A stretch of 64,000 bases of DNA from Eupeodes corollae. Its lineage: Eukaryota > Arthropoda > Insecta > Diptera > Syrphidae. The translations under genes and the position numbers were made by a program. Of the stretch, positions 1 to 12,600 are shown piece by piece; positions within the stretch are counted from its first letter, which is position 1, and each line of letters opens with the position of its first letter. The notes under the pieces are model-generated. The model searched no databases and was not told the origin of the DNA. It saw nothing but the letters and a program-made list of their open reading frames with translations. The stretch lies in contig NC_079147.1 in NCBI RefSeq assembly GCF_945859685.1, positions 48,800,177 to 48,864,176 on the forward strand. Reading direction: 5' to 3'.

Positions 1-195
1 GCTTTTGGTGAAATACCGATCGAAATGTTTAAAAAGTGTCAAAAAATTACTTTAAGCAAAATTTCGTACCGTTTTCGTAGTAGGGCTGCAATTTTTCAAG
101 ACTTTTTGATGATTTCGGGCGGCTGGGATGATATTGGCTAAGTATTTAAATCGTTCCTTTATTGTTGGCATAATAAAGGTCGTTCATTATCTAAC
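1..195. other. No recognisable feature
   Basis: AT-rich sequence with no ORF of note, running up to the head of the repeat element that starts near 196. Nothing else was seen. Confidence 0.4.
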
Positions 196-1256
196 AAAAA
201 AGGGGCTGGGATGCGACCCACACTGATAACTTCCACATCCCGTCTGTCATTTGTCTTGCTTAAAAGTTTGTCTATATGTACTCGTATCAATTTTTACCAA
301 ATTTTCGTACTATTTTTTGTAGATTTTATATTTTATGAAAAAACGGACTGTTGGATTTTTATTTAAAAATTACTGAATATCGAAAATAATATTTTCTGTG
401 AAAAAAATTAGTTTGAGGCCAATATTTCAAATTTTTGAAAAGATATTTGAGTCGAAAATCATTTCTTACGAACTTTTGTTAATTTTTTTTCGGTTTTTAT
501 TTTTTTGTAAAAAAAACTGTCAATTAGATTTTTTTCAACATTTTTCAAAATGTTGAAAACAATATTTCTTATAAGATAAAATAAGTTTGAAGCCTAACTT
601 TCAAGTTTTTGAAAAGATATTTGAATCTATATTCAAATTTTACCAACTTTGAGTAATGTTTTTTTTAGATTTTTATTTTTTATAAAAAAAAAAACTGTTA
701 ATTCGATTTTTATCAAAATTGTATCAGATGTCAAAAACATTATTCTTCGTTGCACAAAATTATTTTGGAGATGAAATCATATTTAAGTCGTAAGATTTTG
801 GAGGTGACAAATTTTTTTTTTCAGTTTTATTGATTCATAAAAAAAAACTGTTAAATGGATTTTTTTCAAAAAATATACTTCTTTGATATCACGTTACAAT
901 ATATTATATAAAATTTAATTCAAGTCTCTAGCGTGTTAGGGTTAACCAAGATTTTCACCTTTTTTTCAAACTGCTATGGTATAAAAACCACCGACGTATC
1001 TTTCTGCCTTATTATTTGTATAACAACATTTATTTGAAGTCGATATCTTTTGTGGTTCTTGAGCTATGGACGACGAAAAACGTCGCGAACGTACGAACGT
1101 ACGAAAGTACTTACACACGCACGCACAGACATCTTTCTAAAAACCTTTTATTTCGACTCTGGGGACCTTGAAACGTTGAGAAATGTCAAAATTTTCAATT
1201 TGACAAATCGGACCCATTACAATAACTTCCTTTGGGAAGTTAAAAAGCCCGAAAAA
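196..1256 (+). repeat. Dispersed element with internal ~168-bp tandem repeats, plus copy
   Basis: The copy opens with a distinctive head (GGCTGGGATGCGACCCACAC at about 205). It continues with imperfect tandem units built on 'tttgaaaagatatttgagtcg' variants, with successive anchors near 290, 449, 622 and 786, so the period is about 165-172 bp. It closes with a module holding 'cttgagctatggacgacgaa' (about 1059) and 'acaaatcggacccattacaa' (about 1203). The same head and units recur inverted at 28560-29585. The closing module recurs near 15660-15835 and, inverted, near 10060-10200. No coding sequence is seen. The class is not recognised; it could be a satellite-carrying non-autonomous DNA element. 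Confidence 0.6.
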
Positions 1257-3643
1257 TGAAAATTGCAACTCTTTGTCATCTGCAAGACGATTGATAACAC
1301 GATGTAGTAATTTGGAGCGCAAAACATCGATTGAGAAAATATTTCATTTAAAATCGTTGTCCAACAAAAGCGGTTATAAGGCCCATACTCAGAACGATGA
1401 AAGCTGCAGTTAAAGTTACACATCCGAATGGCAAGGATGTCAATCCAGAAACGAATGTGAGAAGCTAAAGGTACTGCCGTCAGCGATACAAGTTCAATGT
1501 ACAAAGAAGTGGCAGACAAGAGATCATTTATGAACATAAGGAAGAGAGTCGGTCACAAAACGGAGGTACACCAGCCTTTAAAGCTTATACTCTTCGATTT
1601 TACCCTATTTGGGATAAGGTTTCTTATTTCACAAAGAAATAAATGCATTGAAATCCACGCCGTTATTCAGAAGGAAGCATAGTGACCAGTTTAAGTTTCT
1701 GAGTAATTCGCCAAATGGTTCTCATAGGAGTTTTTCCTTTATAATTTTGGAGCTCTTCCAATGTCTGAGTCGATTGCGTCTTGTAAGCGAATAATCAGAG
1801 ATATTTGTGCAGTATTTTCTTTTAGTTAGTACGTGAAATGTTGAGCTGTACGACAAGGAGGAAGCTTCAGTTACACAGAACTCATTTTCTAAATAAAATT
1901 TCAATATTTTCTAACGTTGTGCAAGCTCAAAGTAAAGATATCATTATGCTGTCAAGATTTTGAGCAAATAATAACTGTCAGTCTCAAAATCACTTAAGAT
2001 CTAAAAAGGTGCCGCAACTGTATTGGAGATATTTGGTCATGAACCTGTAAAAATTTCCAAAAAATCAAGCAAGATTTGAAGTTATGGTTTGTGTTTTGAA
2101 TAGTATTAAGTTTTGTCAACTACGAGAATTATTGCAAAATTCAGGGGAAAACTTTCAGGTAATGCATCATACCCTACCAATTTTTCGAAACATATGATAA
2201 TTGCCAGAAAACCATTGATTTGTAATAAAACTTTATCTTGTGTTCCTAATGAATGAATGCAAAAAGTAACATTTTAGAAGAAAAAAAAGTTTCTATTAAT
2301 TTTAATTCTTGAGTGTATTTTGGACACCCATTCAAAAACACCGATATCGAAGTTTTTTAGAATTCAGACCATTGTTAAACATTCGTTTACATTTTAAAAA
2401 AAAGCGAAAATATTACTATGCACTTTTTTTTTCTTAGGGTGGATCATTTGTTCGATAGCTTCCGCAATTTATATTAATAGCTCGATATGCACAACTTAAG
2501 CCTCCGGGCAATTAATCAGAATTATGTATATCTGGAGAAAGATTGCTATAAGCGGCCATATATATGATGCTATTAACAGATTACTACTTAAACATTGAAC
2601 ATTTCAAAATTCTAACATCCTCACGATACAATTTGTAGTACTCTTAGTAACACTAGCACCATTCATTATGCTAAATAAACAAATTTGCTAATTTACCATA
2701 AGCATTTGATATTCGCTGGGTTGGCGGATTTGGTGGTGTGGTTTTGATTGGATCTTGGCCAAATGCCATGAAATCAAAACCCTGAATCCACAAGAAACGT
2801 CAAAGCGTGTTCATCTTTATGCTATTGCACATTGCTGATGCTGCGACGAGCAACGTTGCTGATGATGCATTCCTCTTGTTCCCCAGGTTTTTGTGTACCT
2901 TAACTGATGTGCCCCTTCTATGTGCAATGCATGTCATTTTATGAAGCGTTGTATGATTCGTGTGGCATTTTACATATAAACGAAGATCATCACGCGATAG
3001 GATTTAAAAATAGACGAAGGGAGTCATTAAAATTGAATTCCAAACCATAAAAACCAAGCATCTAGAAGAGGTGATTTAAATTTAATTATAAAATAACCAA
3101 CAAAAAGACAGAGAACATTTTTACTGCGTCTGACATTGTTTCGCTGAGTTCCAAATTTGACAGCCCTTTGCATTCACTTTGAAATGCGTTGCATATCGTC
3201 TGACAAAGTTAAGATCGTCTTCAGTTAATATTATTTTCTTATCCAAACTCACAGATTCAGAGACCCGGAGTGTTGATTGCAGTCATTTAAATCTTTAACA
3301 TTGATGAATGAGTGGATGTTTCTTTTTCTGAGCACCATAAGCAACTTAGAAAGTGGTGTGGTTGCAAATTATGTTAATTACTTCTTCAAATCAAATAATT
3401 GAGTCAGCTTGTTTCGATACTAAACTACTAATGAATGATTTTAGACGTTATATATCACTCTTTTGATACGCAAGTTTGCGCATGAGTTTCAATATGAAAT
3501 AATAAAAGGAAGCAAGAAAAAGTGACATTTGCTTAGAGCCCTGAAGAAAACAAATGTTTAAGGGTTTTTCCAGTTAGAATTTTCGTTTAAATAACCCGCT
3601 ATTTAGACATCTGTCACTTCTTTTTTAGTTCAGGCAGGGCAGC
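1257..3643. other. Non-coding stretch, no gene seen
   Basis: AT-rich DNA with only short chance ORFs (for example 1497-1682 plus and 1722-1904 minus), none showing a protein motif or a convincing splice pattern. It is probably an intron or intergenic DNA upstream of the plus-strand exon at 9676. Confidence 0.35.
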
Positions 3644-3765
3644 AGTAGTCCCCGTGGCGTGATAATTTTGATTAGTGCATAGGGCTGTCATTATAGAGGT
3701 CTTGGTTTCAATTGTGTCAGTTTATTCTTACACAGGAAAAAATAATTATCTTTTCATTAAAAATG
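3644..3765 (+). mobile_element. Degenerate tRNA-derived SINE head
   Basis: The sequence 'cccgtggcgtgat...ttagtgc' followed by 'gaggtcttggtttcaattg' matches the tRNA-like head (A-box then B-box spacing) of the better SINE copies at 26209, 48405 and 51240 when those are read on the minus strand. It carries several mismatches and an insertion, and the downstream body is missing. An old, 3'-truncated copy is the likeliest reading. Confidence 0.45.
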
Positions 3766-3805
3766 CTTTTACACAGGGATGGTTACGATTTTGAAATATG
3801 ACATA

Positions 3806-4255
3806 GCCTTTTCACACAAAACCCAGCACCGGGTTTTCGGCAAAATGTTTTCGCAATTTTTTCTCTTGCCACGCAACTCCCCCAAAAGTTTCTTTTTTTC
3901 TCTTCCATATTCTGTAAATTAAAAACAAAAATAAATAATTCTTATTTTGTAAGAAAATTGTATAAAAAATATTAACCACGACCAAATTTATTTCAAAATG
4001 AAATAATTGTTTTGACAGCAGCCATCAACTGTGTTGTTAACATTAATTTGAGCGCTGAATGTTTCGAAAGGTTTGTTTGTTTAGTTCAACTCTGAATTGC
4101 TACTAGTTTTTGAGAGGTTTTATATAAAACTTGTGGTTTACGAAAACTTGTGGTTTACCAAAAATGTATGGGAAAACTTGAGTTTTCGATGTATGTTTTC
4201 GGCGAAAACCGACAATTTCGAGAAAGGCGGGTTTTGGACTTTGTGTGAAAAGCCT
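3806..4255. mobile_element. MITE-like element with ~15-bp terminal inverted repeats
   Basis: The left end reads GCCTTTTCACACAAA and the right end TTTGTGTGAAAAGCC, inverted repeats with one mismatch over 15 bp. Both ends are flanked by TA, as expected for a Tc1/mariner-type target duplication. At about 450 bp with no ORF, it fits a miniature inverted-repeat element. Subterminal GGGTTTT/AAAACCC-rich segments add weaker inverted symmetry. Confidence 0.55.
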
Positions 4256-4269
4256 ATAAAAAGCTAAAT

Positions 4270-5525
4270 ATCTAAGTGATTTTGGTATGGCCGAACGGTT
4301 CCTGTTGATACATCACAGCAAATTTGTACATCATTTCCAACATTAATTTCTTGCATTTTGAGTAATCTTGAATTTTGAATTATATCTTGTAACTCTTCAT
4401 CGTTCGTATGTTCTTTTTGAATAGTTTTTAGGTCCAAAGCTGTTGCTATGTCGATTGAAATAATGTAAAATAACGTATCTGTTCAATGTTCTCTTGTCCC
4501 TTTTCATGAATAATTTGCGTTAAAAATTGAGAAAAGAAGTAAAATTCTCTAAATTGTTGATCAGAAACGTTATTTAATTTTTGGCTGAACGCTTTTGTCA
4601 GTGGTTCGTGATCCGTTGAAATGACAAAATCACGAATGTGTTTAAAGTACTTGGGACCCTCGAACCCCCTATTGTTATTTAGTTAAATGCGAGTATTTTG
4701 GCCGGATTTTAAAAAGCGGGATTTTAAAAGACGGGATCTAGTACTTTAGAAGATGGGATTTTAATACTTTTTTTTCGGGATTTTAAAAAGCGGGATTCCG
4801 ATACGCCCCTGTTGGAAATGCCATAAGTGTTGCTTCAGCAAGGATACGTGTACTTTTATCAAAAGCGCTGTTAGTTTCTTCTGTCAATTCATTCTTTTTG
4901 GAAGATTAAGTGTAACTAATCAGGAGTAACATTATGCTTGCTGCATTTGGTTTACTTCTCCTGTAAAAGTTAGTCCTACATACAAAATTTTGTTTGGGGT
5001 TTTGGGTAGTTAAGAATTTGTTTAAGACGTTCTCGTATAGGACCCAGTTTTATTTATGTTCTAACCTTGCTGACGTTAATAGATAGTGTGTTTCTCTTCA
5101 GACGGTTGAATACTTAAAGTAAATGATGGCTTGCATTTCGCAAAGCCTCAAGGAGTGATGATTGCGGATTTCGTAATATCATCTACGTTCATTATTATTT
5201 CATGGTATGCTTTCTTAAATCAATGGTGGAAAATAAGGACCTAATATAAAGAAGTGAAAAAATATCAGATATCATTGGTGGAGGATATTTATCCGGAACT
5301 GTTGCTGCATTCAACTTTTTATAGTTCCCGCAAGTTCTCTAGGAACCATTCTTTTCTTTCTACTATGTAGCATTTGGACTTCTCGATGGTCTGATTATAC
5401 TCTTTTCACCAGCTAGTTTCAGACACTTCTCAGTCCTTATGCTAATGTTTTAAGTCACTCACATCCAAAAGCTTTTGGGCATAGAATTTTCGAATTATTG
5501 AAACTACTGATCCAGAGTCATTCAG
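4270..5525 (-). pseudogene. Degraded Ty3/gypsy retrotransposon pol fragment
   Basis: Reading the minus strand downward gives a protease-like DSGS motif (about 5515) and reverse-transcriptase pieces such as 'LNAATVPDKYPPP' (about 5300) and 'DITKSAIITP' (about 5170). These are followed by 'NYPKP' (about 5010), 'LAEATLMAFP' (about 4830) and an RNase H piece 'DFVISTDHEPLTKAFSQK' (about 4640-4580). The order protease, RT, RNase H is that of gypsy pol. Stops and frameshifts interrupt every part and the canonical YxDD region is not found. A run of GCGGGATTTTAAAA-like repeats (4698-4800) interrupts it. It is unrelated in position and sequence to the young element at 34.8 kb. Confidence 0.7.
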
Positions 5526-7039
5526 ATATTTTGTCTTCGTTAAGTTCTCAAAGATATTTAAGAAAATTTCTTTTAATTAGATAGAGCTGCTTTTAGAATC
5601 GATATTGAATTTGCTGTCGTCAATCAATTCAACTATTGATAGCATTTTTAGTTATTGGAATCTACTAACTCCTCCGGTTTCCAGGAACATCAAACTTTTG
5701 TTTTGTCTGAAATTGGATTTACTGATGAACATTTTATCAGTCAGTTCAACCAAATCGTCTAAGATGGTTGTTTCAGGTAAAATTGTCAGCAAAACTCTAC
5801 GTGGGTATGGAATTTGCTAACAAAAAATTTCCTCAAAAGAGTTGTGTAGCATTGGTGTGAAGCAAGACTTTAAATGTGAGCAAGAATTTTACTTTATTTT
5901 TTACCTACAACATCTTCTCCACGATAAAAACGCCTGAGTTTTGTTTCAATAGTTTCAGCGTAACTCTTCATGAGTCTATTTTCAAATTCCTCATATTTGA
6001 ATGCTGCTGTATCCTGTTTTTACCAATTATGGGCTGAGATTTGTCGAAATAAGGAATTTTAAATGGACATTGAGCTGTTTTCAAATATCTTGAACTTTAT
6101 TTGATATCTGCTAGGTTATTATTTTCAAAAGTGTGATTTTTTTTTAAGGTGATTCACCACTTTTAAAGAGTTCGGAAATATTATTGTATTGGTTATCAAT
6201 GGAGGCTTTGATACAATTCTGAATTCTAACTTCAATTTGTTTTGGATCGATTCGATCTTGGGCTTCGTTAAATCTTTGTCTGGAGTATAGTTCTGTTTTG
6301 AATTTTAAAATAATTAGAAATCATTGGTATTTACTCTTTTATAGAAGTCCTGCCATGACCTTCTGAAAATATTCTGCCATATTTTTAAACCTTTTTTTTT
6401 GGCTCAGGTTATATGGATGAAATCTTTTTTTCTTCTAGGAAAATTGTGATTTATCGTTAAACAAATCATGTCGAGGTCACCAAATTCGTGGAAGTATATC
6501 ATTAAATTTAAAATAATTAATGTTCGTTTGAGTCGAAATAACAGCAATTTCGTAATAAAAGTTTCCTATTCGTGTTGTCTCAGAGCTGATCATATTTAAT
6601 TAATTTAAGGTCACGTGATCCAAAATTCATTCATGGCCTTGAGAACGGAATTCGTGTAGTAATTGAGGACAGGCAGCCGCAAAAATGCGAAATGTTTCTT
6701 AGTATGGTACTGGTAAATTATTTTTTCAATTCAAAATATGCTACAACCGTTAATGTTTACATGAATACTAAGGGTTTTTGGTTCCCTTGAATTTATTTTT
6801 TTTATAAATGAGAGCACTTCATAAAACGACTTACATAACACATTGCGAGAAGCAATTAGAAAAGTTGGATATCAAATTAATATATATTTTGCATGTCTGT
6901 ATATTTAAATGAGTGAAAAATGTTTATCTAGTGAAATCATTCCACATTCTTTCAGTGCCGCTAAAGAAAAAAACTCTTTAGTTCAAAAAAAAAATTAAAA
7001 ACAAATACGTGTATTACGGTTGAATTGTTTAAGGAAATA
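5526..7039. other. Non-coding stretch, no gene seen
   Basis: AT-rich DNA, possibly holding unreadable upstream parts of the gypsy relic that ends near 5525. The plus ORF at 5605-5820 (71 aa) has no recognisable motif and lies in DNA with otherwise random stops. Confidence 0.35.
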
Positions 7040-7370
7040 TTAGGTTAAAGTAGCTGTCCATGACAAGACTTCTTTGATCGCCAAAAGTTCCGCCTGGAAG
7101 ACGCTACAATTATTTGAAGGCGGAATAAGATACTTACTTTCAGTCACTTAGAAAACACCCCCCGCCAACTCCATTATTTGTTTTTGATTCATATATGAAA
7201 AATTTGATTGACTCGTCGTCCCAGAATGCCCTATTTTACAAGAGAAATCCGGAAGGTATACAAATCTAGAAGTCTCTGTCGAATTGCAGTTTTGGGTTGG
7301 TGTAATATTTGTGCTCTGGATTTGATTCCAAATACTTAAGAATAACGGAGTGGCCAATATTGTTGTTAAA
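7040..7370 (-). pseudogene. LINE RNase H fragment (I-type group)
   Basis: The minus-strand reading contains 'ESKTNNGVGGG' and, after a stop, 'NCSVFQAELLAIKEVLSW' (about 7120-7065). These match the RNase H domain of the better-preserved LINE copy at 53747-54848 ('GSKTNEGVGGG' and 'HCSVFQAEILAIKEVLSW'). The upstream residues are out of frame. It is a decayed fragment of the same or a close family; no termini are visible. Confidence 0.65.
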
Positions 7371-8039
7371 CCAATTATATGAAGCTGAGATGCGAATATC
7401 GGAGCTTGCAGCTATTTGTTTAAGTATATATTAAAAGGTGTTAGGTAGAGTAGGGTATCCAAAGCTGAAGATGGGCTCGTAGGAGAGGAAAACTAAACGT
7501 TAGACTTTATTTAGTTTGTCGCGGTTTATAGTTTTTCTTAAGCAATCCACAGTCACACCGAAAATCTGTTTGATTACCGCTGTTTACAACTAATTTTTAG
7601 TTCGGGGTTGAGGGCCCCATTTACAACCAATAGTTTTTTTTGTAAGAAAAGAAAGCTACTGTACTTTTTATGGTTCTTTCTTGTATATTACGTTTCCATA
7701 TTAGTTTTGTCGTCTAAACTAAGGCCCAGATTTTAGCCTTTCATGCGCTATTGATTTAAAGAATACATAAAACCTTCTTCACTCCACAGAATACTGTTTA
7801 TGAAATGAACCAACTTTCATGAAGACACCTTTTTTGGGAGTTAGTTTCTATTAGAAGTTGAGCTGCATAGAAATATGGAAAAGGGACAGCGGCTAATGGA
7901 GATAGATTTGTGCCCTACCTACGGTGGTTTATACACGGTCGTCTAAATAATCTTGAAACGAACTAAGATCTTTCTGCATAGAACAAATTTAAACCTTAAG
8001 GAACATAATCGAACAATACCTGCTTTTCTTCATCTTCTC
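7371..8039. other. Non-coding stretch, no gene seen
   Basis: No ORF, repeat or splice pattern could be supported here. Confidence 0.3.
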
Positions 8040-8245
8040 GATATTTTATTTGTTTTGACTTGAGAAGAAGGCCTATACTCAAGAAACTTATAGCCATTAT
8101 CAAGTCTACCTATACGATGGTCTTAAACAATGGAAAGGTATCTTAAGACTTCGAAATCAATAGTGGAGTTCCACAGGGGTGCTTACTGTCACCTTAATTA
8201 TTTCTGATGGTTTTGGTTGATGTTCTAAAAGCACCCTCGATCGAA
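8040..8245 (+). pseudogene. Non-LTR reverse transcriptase scrap
   Basis: A short plus-strand reading 'FEINSGVPQGCLLSP' (about 8150-8195) matches the conserved GVPQGxxLSP motif of LINE reverse transcriptases. The flanks carry stops and frameshifts, so neither the family nor the ends can be assigned. Confidence 0.5.
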
Positions 8246-9675
8246 CTAGCACGAAACTTCCAATTTACAGTGTTTTTATTTCTACTACATCTTGACACAA
8301 TATCATAGATCTCCACCAGATGCTGCGAGATATCTCAAAAAACAATAAGCTATAGAGGAGACGATGCGTCGATTTAAATAATTAAATTCATGAATTGATT
8401 ATGATCATTTTCAAAAACTTTTTGAATCGTATAATAAACTTGTTCGATTTGAGTATTTTACGAAAACTGATAGTTTTTAAAAATCCGATCCGTTTAACAT
8501 AAATCTTATATTTTAATCAATTTATAAGCCTTTATTTCCCCCTGTTTCTCTTATGCTTCACAATTTTTGTTCCAACAATCGTGTTCAAATTCTTGCTAGA
8601 GGAATTAAGACATCACGGCGACACGGACGCATCGTACACAAATTCTTAATCCTCCATATGTGCCGCCGACCACGTCAAGATTTATGAGTTCATACACGCA
8701 AACATTATGCGTCCCAAGTATGGTTTACCATAAGAGGATTCTCCTTGCCCATTGAAGTTGCAGCACATGTACTCTGTGCTGCAGTAAGAAATATTTTTCA
8801 AAGTACTTGGTGGATAATACTTTAATGCTCATGCATCCTTTCCTCTCATCGAAATCCAGCAGCAGCAGAAGCAAAAGCATGTTCCGCATGATCATTACAA
8901 AGTGCTAAGTGCCCTAGTACACTCGGTAATGGTGGAAACCTCCCAGAATCCAAAGATCCAAAGTCGATGAGAGCTGCTGTAGGGAAAAACAAAACGTTTC
9001 ACTGACTATGAGTAAAAATGATAAAGTGTCATGGTGCAGTGATAAATGGATCCTGGGAAAGTGTTTCAACTTCTGTGTATACGGTACGTAGATTCGACAT
9101 TATCACGATGATCCCTGAACACACCACATCCCTCTATACCACATTTTTGTTCCTCCTCCCGACACTGTAGTCCATGGTCACTTTTCGAATGATTGCGTCG
9201 TCTGGGAATGTCTGATCCGACCGCGGTGAATTTCAGTAATTCCTGCAAATTAATTTAATTACTAATAAGAGTGTATAGATCATTTTGTACCGTTTCTGTT
9301 TCACTGTACAGCATCGTACGGTTCAGTGCATTTTAATTGGGCTCGCAGTGATTTGAGAATGGGAATTTTTATGGGATCACAACAAGCTACTCTTTTGTTT
9401 TTTGGCGTCACCCAACGATACCTACTCTTAAAATAATAGGAAGCATATTGTCAGAGAAAAGACAATGACAAAAATTTACTTTTGTGTTTTGCTACTAAAG
9501 CGACATCTTTTGGCAAGAAATCAAAATTAAATTGACAAACAAAAATATCTAGATAAAAGGGCAAAGATGCATTTTAGATTTAATTAGATATTTTAATTTG
9601 ACTGCTTTTAAAGTATTTTTTGATTATTAATAAAAAATTAATTTATTTCTTTTTCTTCTGATTGTTTATTTACAG
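8246..9675. other. Non-coding stretch, no gene seen
   Basis: Slightly less AT-rich between 8600 and 9240, but the only ORF (9066-9248 minus, 60 aa) has no recognisable motif. The stretch ends in a splice acceptor (tttatttacag) at 9675, so it is probably the intron before the exon at 9676. Confidence 0.4.
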
Positions 9676-12600
9676 AATTCATATACAGATTCGTATTTCC
9701 GCGAAAAACTGCAGCACTTTAACAAGGAATCAGACAGATACACTCCAATATCAGGTATGTTGATTTTTTAAAAAAACAACTAAGAATAATTTGAGGTATT
9801 ACGTCAAAAGTAGTACGAACAAAATATTTGGGTACGAGAATTTGTAAAATTTGACAAAATTTCATAATTTTGGCCAATCATACAAAAATTTGCTTTTCAA
9901 AATCTTTAAAACTGATGGTTCAGGTTAGTTAATTTTGATAACCTTACAATTCTTAATTTTTTGAGAAAGTAGTGAATCTTCATTTTTTGCCAAATCAAAA
10001 ATAAAATACAAAAACGCATTTAAATAGATTTATTAATGTAACTTTTTAAATAGTTTTTTAACGTCCCATAGGAAGTTTCTCAACGTTTTGAGCTCCCTCG
10101 AGTCGAAATAAAAGATTTTAAGAAAGTTGTCTGTGCGTGCGTGTTCGTTCGTTTGCGACCTTTTTTCCTCGTCCATAGCTCAAGAACCAGAAGAGATATC
10201 GATTTCAAATAAATTTTGTTATACAGATAGTAAAAAGGACTCTAAATTTCTATTATTTTTCGTGAGAAAAAGCTAGTTTGAAGCTAATATTTAAATTTTT
10301 TGGAAAGATATTTGAGTCGAAAGTAAATTTTTACCAGGTTAAAGTAATGTTTAATTATACCTTGGTAACAGAGTTTACTTACTTACTTAAGGTGGCGCTA
10401 CAGTAAGGGCGGACCTGGGCCTTAACCAATATGCGTCTCCAGCCAGCTCGGTCCCTAGCTAGCAGCTGTCTCCACTTTCGCACGCCAAGTTGGTTGGGCC
10501 ATTAATGAGAACCGGGATGATGAGTATCTTATAGATAGTGATTTTAGATTCTATAGAGAGAACTTCACTTTTCAATAGCCTTCTAAGTCCAAAGCAGCGA
10601 TTTGCAAGAGTTATTCTTCGTTTGATTTCAGCGCTGGTGTCGTTGTCTGTATTAATAGCGGTATCTAGGTAGACAAAGTCCTTAACTACCTCAAAGTTAT
10701 AGTTGTCCATGGTGACGTTTTGTCCAAGACGTCGTTGTTCAGTGTCCTTTTTTTATGACAGCATGTACTTGGTCTTGCCCTCATTGACCACTAAACTCAT
10801 CTTCTTCGCTTCCGTCGCAATGCTCAACTGACATCACGCTTTGATCTTCCAATTATGTCAATATCATCTGCGTATCTGAGTAATTGGATGGACCTTTGGA
10901 AGATTGTGCCTCTAGTGTTGACAGTTGAGTTTTGCACAATTCTTTCCAGAACGATGTTGAAGAAGACGCATGACAGTGCATCGCCTTGTCTTAAACCTTT
11001 TTTGACATCAAATGCATCGGTAAGATCTTTTCCGACCTTGATAGAGAAGCGTGCGTTCTCCATCGTCATTCGGCACAAACGGATAAGTTTGACAGGGATG
11101 CCAAGACTAGACATTGCTCGGTAGAGCTCTTCTATAGATGCTGTCATACGCGGCTTTAAAATCGATAAAGAGATGGTGGGTATCGATTTGAAGCTCCTGG
11201 GTTTTTTCCATGATCTGCCGTAGTGGGAATATTTGGTCGATAGTGGACTTTCCTGGTCTGAAGCCACACTGATAAGGACCAATCAGGTTGTTAACGAATG
11301 GCTTCAGACGTTCACATAATACGGCAGAGAGGATCTTATATGCAATGTTAAGGAGACTGATGCCTCTTGAAGTTGGCGCAGTTTAGAGGGTCTCCTTTCT
11401 TTTGTATCGGGCACACTATGCTGAGATTCCACTCATCGGGCATGCTTTCTTCCAACCATATTTTGCAGATGAGTTGGTGCATGCTCCGTACCAAGTCATC
11501 GCCTGCTACTTTGAATAGTTCGGCAGCGATGCCGTCAGCTCGAGCAGCTTTGTTTGACTTAAGTTTAGATATAGCTATCTTCACTTCGTCAAGGTCGGTT
11601 AGGCGGAATTGTTGATCTGCGTCGCCGAGGTTGAGTGTTTCTATCTCCCTTACAGCGAAATTCGGTTCGTCATCGCCGTTATATAATTTGGAGAAGTGAT
11701 CTTTTCATATTATCAGCATCGACTGCGGTTCTACTACGATGTTCCCCTGATCGTCTTTACAGGCTTCGGTTCGTGGCTGGTATCCTTGGGAGGTTTTTTT
11801 TTACCTTTTGGTAAAATTTACGAACCTCATTCCTGTTGTGATATCCCTCTATCTCCTCGATCGCGCGCTTCTCATGCTCTCTTTTTTCCGTCTAAGAAGC
11901 CGGTGTTCCTCTCTCCTCTTCTGCTCGTAGAGCTCGCGAGCAGCTCTAGTCCTTTTGTGCAGCGCCGTTTTGTATGCCTCTTGTTTCGCTACGTGCGCTT
12001 GCCGGCATTCGTCGTCAAACCAGGAGTTTCGCTGTGGTGGCCGTGTGAAACCTAGCGGCATCTCTGATGGCTGAAAGGCAATGTTGCCACTGGTTTTCAA
12101 TGCTTAATGCAGGCAGCATAGGACTCCTTAAGAGGTTATGAGAGACTCGATCGGAAAAGTAAATGGCAGTCTCTTGCGATTGTAGCCGTCTAACGTCGAA
12201 TCTTCTCACAGTACTTCCTTGTTTTGGCTTGGATCGTGATATCCGTAGCCGTACCTTGGCTACAACGAGGTAGTGGTCCGAGTCAATGTTGGCCTCTCGG
12301 AATGTTCGGATATCCTGGATACTGGAGAAGTGTCGTGCGTCGATCGCAATGTGGTCAATCTGGTTGACGGTTGATTGATCAGGAGATTTCCATGTCCCCT
12401 TGTGGATATTAAGATGCGTGAACTGCGTACTAGCTACCAGAACGTCTCGCCCCGCAGCGAAATCGATCAGCCTGAATCCGTTTTCAGAGGTGGGGTCGTG
12501 CAGGCTGTATCTCACGATTATGCCACCAAATACGAGTATGTCTTCTCTTTCTAGCTTGGCATTAAAACCTCTTTAGACATTTTTAATGTCATAGCCAGGG

